Below, one piece after another: positions 12,641 through 23,099 of a stretch of 64,000 nt of DNA. Every line of letters begins with the position of its first letter. Within the stretch, counting starts at the first letter, position 1. The stretch lies in contig CM053329.1 of the NCBI GenBank assembly GCA_028583605.1, positions 38,373,161 through 38,437,160 on the forward strand, in the 5' to 3' direction. The stretch comes from Dastarcus helophoroides (taxonomy: Eukaryota; Arthropoda; Insecta; Coleoptera; Bothrideridae). Made by a program: the position numbers and the translations under genes. The notes under the pieces were generated by a model. The model was not told where the DNA came from, made no database searches, and worked only from the letters and a program-made list of their open reading frames with translations.

Positions 12641-13790
12641 AGTTTATCGAACATAATTTTCGGCACGTAAAATCATCTTTATCAGACAATAATCACATAA
12701 TAAGAACAGAAACTAATGAAGAGTGTCTTTCTTTACCAATGATGTTAAAGCGAGGTAAACGAACTACCCACGCGAGCATGGAAAAGAATTGCGTTCAATG
12801 CGGATAGCAGATAGCAGCAGTTTATCGAAAATAATTTTCAGCAGGTAAAATCTTCTTTATCAGACAATAATCACATAATAAGAACAGGAACTAATGAAGA
12901 GCGTCTTTCTTTAGCAATGATGCCAAAGCGAGCTAAATGAATTACCCACGCGAGCATAGACATTAGTCACGGAAAAGAGTTGCGTCCAGTGTGGATAGCC
13001 GATAGCAGCAATTTATCGAAAATAATTTTCGGCACGTAAAATCATCTTTATCAATCAATAATCACATAATAAGAACAAAAACTAATGAACAACGCCTTTC
13101 TTTAACAATAATTTTAAAGCGAGGTAAACGAACTACCCACGCGAGCATAGAGATTACTCATGGAAAAGAATTGCGTTCAATGCGGATAGCCGATAGCAGC
13201 AGTTTATCGGAAATAATTTTCAGCACGTAAAATCTTTATCAGACAATAATCACATAATAAAAACAGGAACTAATCAAGAACTTTTTTTTTTACCAATGAT
13301 GCCGAACTGAGGTAAATGAATTACCCACGCGAGCATAGTCATTAGTCACGGAAAAGAGTTGCGTCCAGTGCGGATATCCGACAGCAGCGATTTATCGAAA
13401 ATAATTTTCGGCACATAAAATCATCTTTATCAGACATTTATCACATAATAAGGACAGAAATTAATGAAGAGCGTTTCTTTACCGACGACGCTAGACCGAG
13501 GTAAACGAACTACCCAAGCGAGCATAGACATTACTCACGGAAAAGAGTTGCCTTCAATACGGGTTTCAGTAATCAATCAAATATAATTTTCGATACACAA
13601 AATATCTTCATCATAACTATTAAACTTCATCAGACAATAACCATTAATGAGAACAGAAACCAGTGAAAAGCGTTTTTTTTTAGCTATGACTCTAGAGCCA
13701 GGTAAACGAACTACCCACGGGAGCATAGATATTACTCGTGGAGAAGAGTTGCGTTCAATGCGGATAGCAGCAATTGATCGATTTTTTTCA
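12480..13790. repeat. Tandem array, unit about 190 bp, about seven copies
   Basis: ACTACCCACGCGAGCAT (or a near match) recurs roughly every 190 bp from about 12574 to 13711. Each copy also has ATAATTTTCGGCACGTAAAA, CAGACAATAATCACATAATA, GGTAAACGAACTACCC and GTTGCGTTCAATGCGGATAG. The 60-codon open frame inside one unit is not kept in the others. The array ends about 600 bp before the first visible REPTOR coding exon. Confidence 0.85.
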
Positions 13791-14330
13791 AAGTTTGTTT
13801 CTTTTGAACTTATTTTACCATATTTCTGAAAATCAACCTTTTTTAAATTTCTATTTCTTTAAATTCGTCTTTTTCCAAAAATTTCAGTTTATTCTCAAAA
13901 ATTCGACTTGTTTCCAAAAGTTCGCTTATTTTTTAAAAATTTAGACATTTGTCTCAAAATCGAACTTTTTATGTGCAAATTTTGATATGTTGTGGGCGAA
14001 TTTCGAATTTTTAACCCAAAATAATCTTTTTGCGCAAATTTGGGTTCTCAAAATTTGACTTTAAATGTTCCTTCTAAGCATAAAATCGGCTTTTGAATTT
14101 GGACTCCAGATTTCTGGTCTTTTTTTATTAGATTTTTTACTAGTCAAAATTCGAAAGCTCGAAATACATTATTTTTGCAAAATTTTCGTCTTTAAATTTG
14201 AAATGGAAATATCCAGGAAACCTCAAAATTACGCATTTGGATTCGAAATTTCGAGAAGAATTATCGGGTTTAACTCGAAATTTCGACTTTTTTTCATAAA
14301 ATTTTGAATATAGTTTATGTGAAAATCTCA
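13770..14330. repeat. Degenerate TTTCGA/TCAAAATTCGA tract
   Basis: Loose repetition of the window-wide GTCGAAATTTTGA motif. It forms the end of the intron or upstream region that stops at the REPTOR splice acceptor (TTTTTTTTCAG, ending at 14374). Confidence 0.6.
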
Positions 14331-14383
14331 TTTTCGTCTGATGAAGACCTTCATTGGGTTTATTTTTTTTTCAGATTCACCAG

Positions 14384-17300
14384 ATGATGACAGAGTTCAA
14401 CAGAGACTATTTACTAGATCCTGGAATCAATATAAAGCAAGATCCCGCCGTGAGTATTAAACAAGAAACGATGAATTCAGACGTGATTATGAATACGAGC
14501 GCCAGCGTTCCGATACCTGCGCGAAGGGCGATGGAAATGTCGGATTATCGAGATTTTAGCATAGATCTGGATAATTCCCAATCGCCCCTTTACAACCAAG
14601 ACCTCGGGGGCAGCTTCGTCCAAAGTCCTGAAATGTTAGACGGTTCTTCCATGTGGGGCAATCGTTTGATGAACACTGAAGATCTCATTAAAACCGAAGC
14701 ACTGATCCACATGGATGATGATGATATTTTCCAAGTGGATAAATCGGATCTGATCCAAGTTGGTCCAACGCTGGCCGAACTGAATGCCAACGATGAAACT
14801 CTCCTAGGCGATCTGAATTTCGACGATCTGCTTTTACCAGAGGAAAGCTCCTATATCACACTGACCCAAAAATTCAACCCTTACTCCATCAGTAATTCAA
14901 ATCAACTCAATAACAACCAAATCAACGTTGCTTCTTCCTGCCCACCTCAAGGCATCATCTTCTATAAAGATTTAGAGCTTAGCAACTCCTCCTCGAGCTT
15001 TGCTTACAACAAGAACGTTCCTGCTTTTTCCCCGGCGAGTCAAGCGAGTCCCAACTCGTCTATCTTGCAGCTATCGCCCATGCACGCCGGCTTGATGCAA
15101 CCCAAACACAGCACCTTGCACGAGTTGTTAAAGAAACGAGATAATTACGGGTCCCCGGATAGAATCCTTGCGGATCACGTGCAGCCGTCAACGTCGCCGA
15201 ACGTGCATTTGCCCAGGACGCATCTAAGTCGATTGTCTTCCTCGGCGCCCACGCATCTGGGACCTGATCAGATTTGGCAAAGGAGGGAGCCCCGGCGGCA
15301 TTTGCTGTCAACCGGTTCGCTGGTCGAAGCCGGTTCGACGTCGTCGCTTTCCACCGGGGGGATCCTGAGTCCGGACCCGCAGGATCTTTCGCATGACGAG
15401 GGGGACAGCGATGATGACAGCGATGCGCATTATGAAGATTTTTCATCAGATAACGGTAGGTGTTGGGGGGTTCCCTCCCTTTATTCTGAGATTTCCCAAA
15501 ATCTCGGTTTTTTTTTTTTGAAATATCAACTTAACTTTCTGAAGATTTCCATTTGTTTCTCAAAATTCTCCTATTTTTCGAAATTGCGTTCTTTCGAAAT
15601 TTGCGTTTATTCTAGATTCCAAAATCTGAAAATATTACTTTTTTTTTGGGAAAATTCAACTTTTTTTTTTAGAAATTTCGATATTTGTCCCGAAATGTTG
15701 ACTTCTTTCAAAATTGTTCCCCTTTTTCCGTTCAATTTGGCTTTTTTTTTTAAATTTCCTGTTTTAAGTCGAAATTTCTTTAGAAAATTTCGACTTTTTG
15801 AAGTTGCACTTTCTCTAGAAAATGTTTGGCTTTTTCTAATTGTCGATGAATTTTTTTTTCGAAATTTTATTTTTTCTAAAGTCGGTTTAGTTTTTAACAT
15901 ACTGTTCTCTCAGGGGGCGATTCCGACTTCGAAGACGAGCATGGAACGAAGTCGTCGCCCACCAACAAAAAAGAGCGATACTTCTGGCAGTACAACGTCC
16001 AAGCCAAAGGCCCCAAAGGCCAAAGATTAGTGATGAAATGCAAAATGGAGGATCCTCACGTCTTAAACGAAATCACGGATCCAGTTTTCAGTCCGGATTG
16101 TTCGGTGCGGGGCATCAAACATAGCGGCAAAGCCAGAAAAGGGGACGGTAACGATCTGACGCCCAATCCGAAGAAGTTGTACGCCATCGGGAAGGAATTG
16201 GGGAAGCTTTCGAGGATCATTAACGATATGACGCCGGTTAGCGAGCTGCCGTTCAACGTGAGGCCCAAATCGAGGAAGGAGAAGAATAAACTGGCGTCGA
16301 GGGCTTGTCGGCTAAAGAAGAAGGCGCAGCATGAGGCCAACAAGATCAAGTTGAGCGGGCTCGAGGTGGAGCACAGTAAGTCGACGCTTGTGTAATGTTT
16401 TGACAGTTGGCGCAATATTTTGACGGTTGACGCAGTCGTTTGACAGTTGACGCAGGTTTTTGACAGTTGACACAGTGGTTTGACAGTTGACGCAATCGTT
16501 TGACAGTTGACGCAATATTTTGACAGTTGACAGCATTTTGACAGTTCACATAATATAATAGTTAATAGTATGTCAACTGTCAAAATGTTATGTCAACTGT
16601 TATTTTGACAGTTGACCCAATATTTTGACAGTCGACATAATATTTTGATGGTTGATAGTATGTCAACTGTCAAAATGTTTCGACATTTTGACAGTTGTAA
16701 TTATATTTTCATAGTTGACAGTATGTCAACTGTCAAAATATTGGGTGACGCAAAGGTTTGACAGTTGGTACAATATTTTGACAGTTGATCCAATATTTTG
16801 ACAGTTGACAGTATGTAAACTGTCAAAATATTTTGACATTTTGACAGTTGACAATATTTTGATAATTGACAGTATGTTAGCTGTCAAAATATTATGTCAA
16901 CTGTCGAAATATTGGTTGACGCAATCGTTTGACAGTTGATGTGATTGTTTGATAGTTGATACAATATTTTACAGTTGATCCAATATTTTGACAGTTAATC
17001 CAATATTTTGACAATTGAAATAATATTTTGATAGTTAATTGTATGTCAACTATTAAAATGTTACGTCAACTGTTATTTTGACAGTTGACCCAATATTTCG
17101 ATAATTAATAGTACGTCAACTGTCGTGATGTTCTGACAGTTTAACAGTTGACATGCTATTTGACAGCTGCCATACCATCAACTATCAAAATGTTATGTCA
17201 ACTTATTTTGACAGTTTTGACATTATATTTTGATACTTAATAATATGTCAACTGTCAAAATGTTGCGTCAACTGTCAAAATATTGGGTGACGCCATCGTT

Positions 17301-19130
17301 TGACAGTTGACGCAATATTTTGACAGTTGATCCAATATTTTTATACTTGATTACATTTTGACAGTTGACATAATATTTTTATAGTTGACAGTATGTAAAC
17401 TGTCAAAATATTTTGACATTTTGAGAGTTGACAATTTTTTGATAATTGATAGTATGTTAACCTTTCAAAACGTTATGTCAACTGTTAAAATCTTGGGTGA
17501 CGCAATCGTTTGACAGTTGATGTGATCGTTTGACAGTTGACACAATATTTGGATAGTTGATCCAATATTTTGACAGTTGATTTAATATTTTGACAGTTAA
17601 AATAATATTTTGATAGTTAATTGTATGTCAACTATCAAAATATTATGTCAACTGTTATTTTGACAGTTGACGACAGTTGACCCAATATTTTGACAGTTGA
17701 CAGTATTTTGACAGTTCACATAATATTTCGATAATTATTAGTATGTCAACTGTCAAAATGTTTTGACAGTTTAACATTTGACATACTATTTTGATGGTTG
17801 ATAGTATGTCAACTGTCAAAATGATATGTCAACTGGTATTTTAACAATTGACCCAATATTTTGACAGTTGACATAATATTTTGATAGTTACATTATATTT
17901 TGATAGTTCATAGTATGTCAACTGTCAAAATGATGTCAACTGGTATTTTGACAATTGACCCAATATTTTGACAGTTGACATAATATTTTGATAGTTGACA
18001 TTATATTTTGATAGTTGATATTATGTCAACTGTCAAAATGTTATGTCAACTGTCAAAATATTGGGCGGAGCAATCGTTTGACAGTTGACGCAATATTTTT
18101 ACAGTTGATCAAATATTTTGACAGTTGACATAATATTTTGATAGTTGACAGTATGTACACTGTCAAAATATTTTGACAGTTGACAATATTTTGATAATTG
18201 ATACTATGTTGACTGTCAAAATGTTAGGTAAAACTGTTAACTTATTGTTTGACGTAATCGTTTGACAGTTGATGTGATCTTTTGACATTTGACACAATAT
18301 TTTGACAGTTGATCCAATATTTTCACAGTTGATCCAATATTTTGACAGTTGATCCAATATTTTGACAGTTGAAATAATATTTTGATAGTTAATAGTATGT
18401 CAACTATCAAAATGTTATGTCACCTGATATTTTGACAGTTGACCCAATATTTTGACAGTTGACCCAATATTTTGACAGTTGACAGTATTTTGACGTTTGA
18501 TATAATATTTCGATAATAAATAGTATGTCAACTGTCAAAATGTTTTGACATTTTAACGGTTGACATACTATTTCGATAGTTGCTAGTATGTCAACTGTCA
18601 AAATGTTATGTCAGCTGTCAAAACAAAATAAAATTGCGTCACCCAATATTTTGATTGATGTGTAGTTTGACAGTTGGCGCAATATTTTGACAGTTGACAT
18701 AATGTTTTGACAGTTGACAATATTTTGATAGTTGATATACTGTTTTGACAATTCACATAATATTTTGACAGTTGACAACGTTTTGACAAAGTGATGAAAG
18801 TAATAACAATATTAATAACCATAGCTACTTTTCTTATTCATAGAACGTCTCCTCAACGCTATATATCAAGCCAAACAGGTTCTGGCTACAAAAATCACAG
18901 ATCCTTCAATGGAGAAGCATGAAGAGTTAGCTCAGCACCTGGAGAAACTTCAAAAAGCTGCCGGAAGTAAGTAATCCTCTAGTCTTCTCAATCTGTAAAA
19001 AATAAGCATATTTTTAACTCTTCTCTTTGATGCAGAAATTAAAATAGCCGGACATACCACAGAATATGTCAATAAGATTTTGGAGAGAGTCAAGGGTAGC
19101 AACGGGACTGTCACCATGGATGATTTATAG
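14384..19130 (+). CDS. REPTOR: REPTOR (CREBRF-type) bZIP transcription factor, four exons
   Basis: Join 14384-15455, 15914-16375, 18844-18966 and 19036-19130, stop TAG; 583 residues, unbroken, all introns GT-AG and phase 1. The exon opens at 14375 after TTTTTTTTCAG. Translation is placed at the in-frame ATG ATG at 14384/14387, but an upstream coding exon is possible. Visible parts: acidic N-terminal half with PTLAEL at residues 128-133; LHELL (an LxxLL motif) at 245-249; an Asp/Ser-rich acidic stretch before the first junction; YFWQY at 380-384; LTPNPKKL; then the bZIP basic region with [18 protein letters not shown] around residues 478-495 and a zipper spread over exons 2-3. These match the REPTOR/CREBRF family. 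Family knowledge: REPTOR acts in the nucleus downstream of TORC1, with the small bZIP partner REPTOR-BP, to drive starvation genes, and TORC1 phosphorylation retains it in the cytoplasm. The ORF continuing past 15455 and the alternative frame at 15914-16030 are intron or shadow reading. Confidence 0.93.
15456..15913 (+). other. REPTOR: REPTOR intron 1 (458 bp)
   Basis: Donor GTAGGT at 15456 and acceptor TTCTCTCAG ending at 15913. Splicing joins G|GG and restores the frame leading to KKERYFWQY. The intron is made of TTTCGAAATTT-like simple repeats. It happens to stay open in the upstream frame, so a simple ORF call reads through it wrongly. Confidence 0.85.
16376..18843 (+). repeat. REPTOR: REPTOR intron 2, filled with a TTTTGACAGTTGAC array
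   Basis: Donor GTAAGT at 16376, acceptor TTATTCATAG ending at 18843. Almost the whole 2.47-kb intron is units such as CAATATTTTGACAGTTGAC, about 17-21 bp. They alternate with the inverted form GTCAACTGTCAAAATG, so many adjacent pairs are hairpin-forming palindromes. There are larger partial duplications; the run GGGTGACGCAATCGTTTGACAGTTGATG is seen more than once. Antisense open frames here are repeat peptides. The last about 60 bp before the acceptor is not repetitive. Confidence 0.9.
18967..19035 (+). other. REPTOR: REPTOR intron 3 (69 bp)
   Basis: Donor GTAAGT at 18967 and acceptor TTTGATGCAG ending at 19035. It joins GGA A|AA ATT and keeps the frame into the conserved C-terminal [12 protein letters not shown] stretch. 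Confidence 0.88.
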
Positions 19131-19319
19131 AGTTTTAGATTTGTTGTGATCAAGAACACGGAATCTCATTTTGCATTTTATCTTGTTCAAAATTGAAATT
19201 AGAGTAGGCTTTATCGTCAGATGTGGTTGTCAAGCGACATTTGCCAAAAACATGTCTTTTTGTTGTGGAAGTATCTGTCGGAAACTTGTTATATGTTAAA
19301 AATGTGTCGTCGTCAGAAA

Positions 19320-19812
19320 ATGTCATCTTTCAACAACATGTCATCTGTCAGAAACGTCATTTGTCAAAAACGTCGTTTGTCAGAAAGTCATCTGTCAGAA
19401 ACGTCTTTTATCCGAAAATCATCTGTCAGAAACGTCTTTTGTCAGAAAGTCATCTGTCAGAAACGTCGTTTGTCAGAAACGTCGTTTGTCCAAAACGTCG
19501 TTTGTCAAAAACGTCGTTTGTCAGAAAGTCATCTGTCAGAAACGTCTTTTGTCCGAAAATAATTTGTCAGAAACGTCGTTTGTCAGAAAGTCATCTGTCA
19601 GAAACGTCGTTTGTCAGAAACGTCGTTTGTCAGAAACGTCGTTTGTCAGAAACGTCGTTTGTCAGAAATTCTTCTGTCAGAAACGTCATCTGTCAGATAC
19701 GTCATCTGTCAGAAACGTTATCTGTCGGAAGCGTCATCTGTCAGAAGCGTCATCCGTCAGAAACGTCATCTGTCCGAGCGTCATCTGTCAAAAATATGAT
19801 GTCAAGTATGTC
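19320..19812 (+). repeat. 16-bp minisatellite downstream of REPTOR stop, probable 3' UTR
   Basis: The unit GTC(A/G)TCTGTCAGAAAC, with the variant GTCGTTTGTCAGAAAC, occurs about 28 times with occasional frame-changing indels. It starts about 190 bp after the REPTOR stop and ends about 145 bp before the first AATAAA. It is therefore likely transcribed as 3' UTR (inference). Because 16 is not a multiple of three, all three frames read the same repeating peptide; the 204-codon open frame is not a gene. Confidence 0.85.
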
Positions 19813-19957
19813 GTCATATTCTGCGAGGGCCAATTAAAGAGTTCCAATCTTTTTACTGTTTGGACAGTGCACTATATACAGTTGACGCGATGTCAAGTTG
19901 CGTCTTTGCGTTTGCGTATTGCGTTCTGCCTTGTTACGATAATTAAAGATGCGATCT

Positions 19958-19963
19958 AATAAA
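19958..19963 (+). terminator. Candidate REPTOR polyadenylation signal 1
   Basis: AATAAA, the canonical hexamer, about 830 bp after the stop codon and past the minisatellite. Supported by position only. Confidence 0.4.
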
Positions 19964-20026
19964 AAACAAGTTGGCAAATGTCGTTTGTCCTTGTCATCTG
20001 TCATTATTGTGCTTGAAAACTGGAAT

Positions 20027-20032
20027 AATAAA
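20027..20032 (+). terminator. Candidate REPTOR polyadenylation signal 2
   Basis: AATAAA followed within 60 bp by T/G-rich sequence (GTTGCGTGTG). As likely as the signal at 19958. Confidence 0.4.
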
Positions 20033-20169
20033 ATTATCCAAAGTTTTTTAAAATTTTGTGGAATCTGTTGCGTGTGATTCATTAAATTTGTTTATTCGAT
20101 ATCGCCCGCGAAAAGAACTTCGGGCCTGGGGGCAAGTATGATGTCCTTTGTACAAAATTTTAACCATTT

Positions 20170-21660
20170 CTTAAAATTTTGACTTTTGACAATGTTGATT
20201 TTTTTTATTTTCGAAAATTTCGACTTGAAAAGCTGGATTTTTTCAGCATTTCGTCTTTATTTTGAATTAACCATCTTTTCCGGAATCTCCATGTTTTTTC
20301 AAAATTTCAAACTTTTCAATACTTCGAAGACGCAGAAAACGACAAATTTTGAGATAAGTCGAAATTTTGACGAAAAGTCGAATTTAGAGAAATGGCAAAA
20401 TTTCGAAAAGAAAAGACGAATTTTCAAATATTATTCGTATCTTTGAGGAAATTAATTTTTTGATCAAAATCACTAAGCTCCAAAAAATATTTTTCAAAAT
20501 TCCCAGGTAAAATTTTTTCGTCATTTATGAAAAAAATGATCAAATTTCGAGTAAAAGGCAAATTTTTACGAACAGTCAAATTTTGAGAAATGGCAAAATT
20601 CCAAAATAAGACGAATTTCCAGATATAATTCGTAACTTTGAGGAAATTAATTTTTTTATCAAAATTTCCAAGTTTCAAAACATATTTTTCAAAATTTCCA
20701 GATAAAATTTTTTCGTCATTTTTACCTTTTATATGAAGAAATTGATCAAATTTCAAGTAAAAGGCAAATTTTGACGAGAGGTCGAATTTTGAGAAATGGA
20801 AATATTTCGAAGACGCAGAAAATGACAAATTTTGAGATGATTCGAAATTTTGATGAAATTAGTTTTTGGTAAAAGAAACTGAATTTGAATAGATTCGAAA
20901 TTAAATAAAGAAAGCGAAAAAAGGGGGATTTTGAGAAAAAAAAACGAAATTTCGATTAAATGTCGTTCAAATTTGATTTCTGAAGTTGGAATTTCAAGAA
21001 CGGAAATTTGAGAGCTTTTCTACTTTCATATTATAAATAATTCCTCGAAATTTCATCTTTAAAAATACATTTCGCTAAAAATGGTAAAGATTTTGAGGTT
21101 AGAAATTGATGAAGTTATAAAAATTTGAAACTCGGTTGAATTTTGTTGTAAAAATCTCAGTTTCTACCGCCGCGCTTGCTCATCATTGAAATCCAAATTT
21201 TGAAAATAATCATTGAAATCCAAATTTTGAAAGCAATCGTTAAAAATTTCGTAATATGTGGTCAATTATGTCGGAGTTTGTTAGAAAAACATTATAATTT
21301 AATATTCAAAGTTGAAATTTCATAAACGGAAATTTGGGAACTTTTTAGTTTGATACTTTAAATTATTCCTAAAAATTTCACCTTTAAAGCAAACACTTCG
21401 CAAAAAGGTGAACATTTTGAGGTTAGAAATCGATTTCAATTGAAAAAAGTGAAACTTGGACCGTTTTTTTTAGTAAGAATCTAAATTTTTACCCTAGTCA
21501 TTTCTCCATTGAAATTCAATTGTCGAAATTTCGTAATGTGATAACTTGGTCACAATTTGACAGGCAAAAGGTTAAAAATCGACCGTTAAAATTGGAATTT
21601 CAAGAATTGGGACTGTTTTTAGTTTGATTTTGTAAATTATTTTTCAAAATTTCACCTTTT
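20170..21660. repeat. Degenerate AAATTTTGA/TCGAAATTT tract with duplicated blocks
   Basis: Contains two related blocks of about 250 bp (20410-20640 and 20640-20830) sharing TTTGAGGAAATTAATTTTTT, AAAATTTTTTCGTCATTT and GGCAAATTTT. Two looser blocks of about 300 bp (20990-21280 and 21310-21600) share TTGGAATTTCAAGAA and ATTATTCC. No gene. Confidence 0.65.
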
Positions 21661-23090
21661 AACACGAAACTTTAAGGAACTATTTCCTTCGAAGAGACGT
21701 CGGTGGACAGTCGACGGCGACGGCAGGTCGAAGTTTGCGTTGCTATTATGAAAGACGGCCACTGTTCATGCGATTGTTCTACGCAAATTTGGTGAATCAC
21801 TCGCTACCTAGTTCTGTGTCGGACAGAATCTAGTTCTGTGCCGGACAGAACTTAAATTGACCAATTTTATGTTAATGTTTCGTTGATTTCGATTAATTAT
21901 GTTGTTGTTTTATACCCTTTATAGCTGTTATCCAGAAAAATCATGAAAAAAAAATGTAAATATGGTTCCTACTAGGATTTAAGTTTTTACTACACGTAGA
22001 TTGTTTTACTTGTTACGTTGGTCTGAGAATTTTATCATATATTTTGAGATATAACGCTAAAAAGCTAATTGTTACACAACGTTAGGCCTCAAGAATGCTT
22101 TAAATTGTACGTGTATTTTACTTGGCATGAAGTATTTAAGAAATAATCATAGATACACATGGAAGTATATTGAAGTATCATGTAGAGGGCGCTCCTCTAG
22201 CCTTGTAAATCCTGTCAATTAAACTCAAAGAGAGTGGCGGTGTGGAAATATATTTTTGTATTTGCTTGATTGGTGGACTTGAAACAGGGAGCAAGTTGAA
22301 ATGTTCAGAGTGTTTATAAACTGTTGCACTATTTTCTAAATATTTGTTTAAATCAAACAGGTGGTTAATGCTTTAAAACTGATCTTATGCCTTAAAGTCC
22401 AATTTTTTCTAACTAGCTGTAACAGTGATAATAAAAATCCAATTATTTTTCTAAATGGTTGAAGATGAAGAGTATTAGACACACTTCCATGTGTTTTATT
22501 AAATGTATTGAATATATTATATATGCTAATGTTTACTATATCTGTGTATATATGTGCCAGGAATGTTTTTCTTCATTACTATATAGTAGTGTGTAGGTAG
22601 TGTGTAGTTTTACTTTTTTTTTTACAATATTCTAATCTAAGGTATTTGTATCGTTAAATGGGTGTTTCCAATCAACAGCTGCACATTTTTTCCAAAAATT
22701 TAACCACTCAGTGTTCGACAATTCGAATTTTATAAGTTCTATGTTTACATTTGACACTTCCAAGTTTTAATTCCACAGTTCAATTTTAATTGGACAGTTT
22801 AAAAGCGAACTTTATAATCCCACGTTTGAATTTGACACTTCAGTTTTAATTTGACAGTCCGCTTTTATTTGGCAGCTTACGTTTCTGCTTGACTGTCAAA
22901 TTGACAGTGCAACTGTCAATTTGGCAGTCAACTGGAAATTTGACAATGCTAAAATCTACAATTTGTGAGTTTTTTAATTTGACTCTTCATTATTATTTGA
23001 CAGTTATAGTTTTTATTCGATAATTCTAAAATCTGCTGCTCAGGTCAAAGCGGGGGAGGGAGCAAAGGGGGCAAATGCCTCAGGTTCGAG
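21661..23090. other. Intergenic DNA with scattered TTTGACAGT motifs
   Basis: From 21661 to 22690 the sequence looks single-copy and I see no exon or RNA gene. GTTCTGTG(T/C)CGGACAGAA is tandemly repeated at 21810-21850. From 22690 to 23040 there are irregular TTTGACA(C/G)T units, a diluted version of the REPTOR intron 2 motif. Confidence 0.45.
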
Positions 23091-23099
23091 CTTTTTCGA

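Noticed and set aside
12480..13790. Regularly spaced repeats that might suggest a CRISPR array
   Set aside because: Units are about 190 bp without unique spacers, in a spliced-gene eukaryotic genome.
15060..15446. 128-codon antisense frame in REPTOR exon 1
   Set aside because: Shadow of the sense coding exon; no domain and no independent support.
16056..16583. 175-codon antisense frame overlapping REPTOR exon 2
   Set aside because: Shadow of the conserved bZIP exon that continues into the intronic array.
19223..19837. 204-codon open frame over the 16-bp array after REPTOR
   Set aside because: The same peptide repeat is open in all three frames; it is a product of a stop-free repeat unit.
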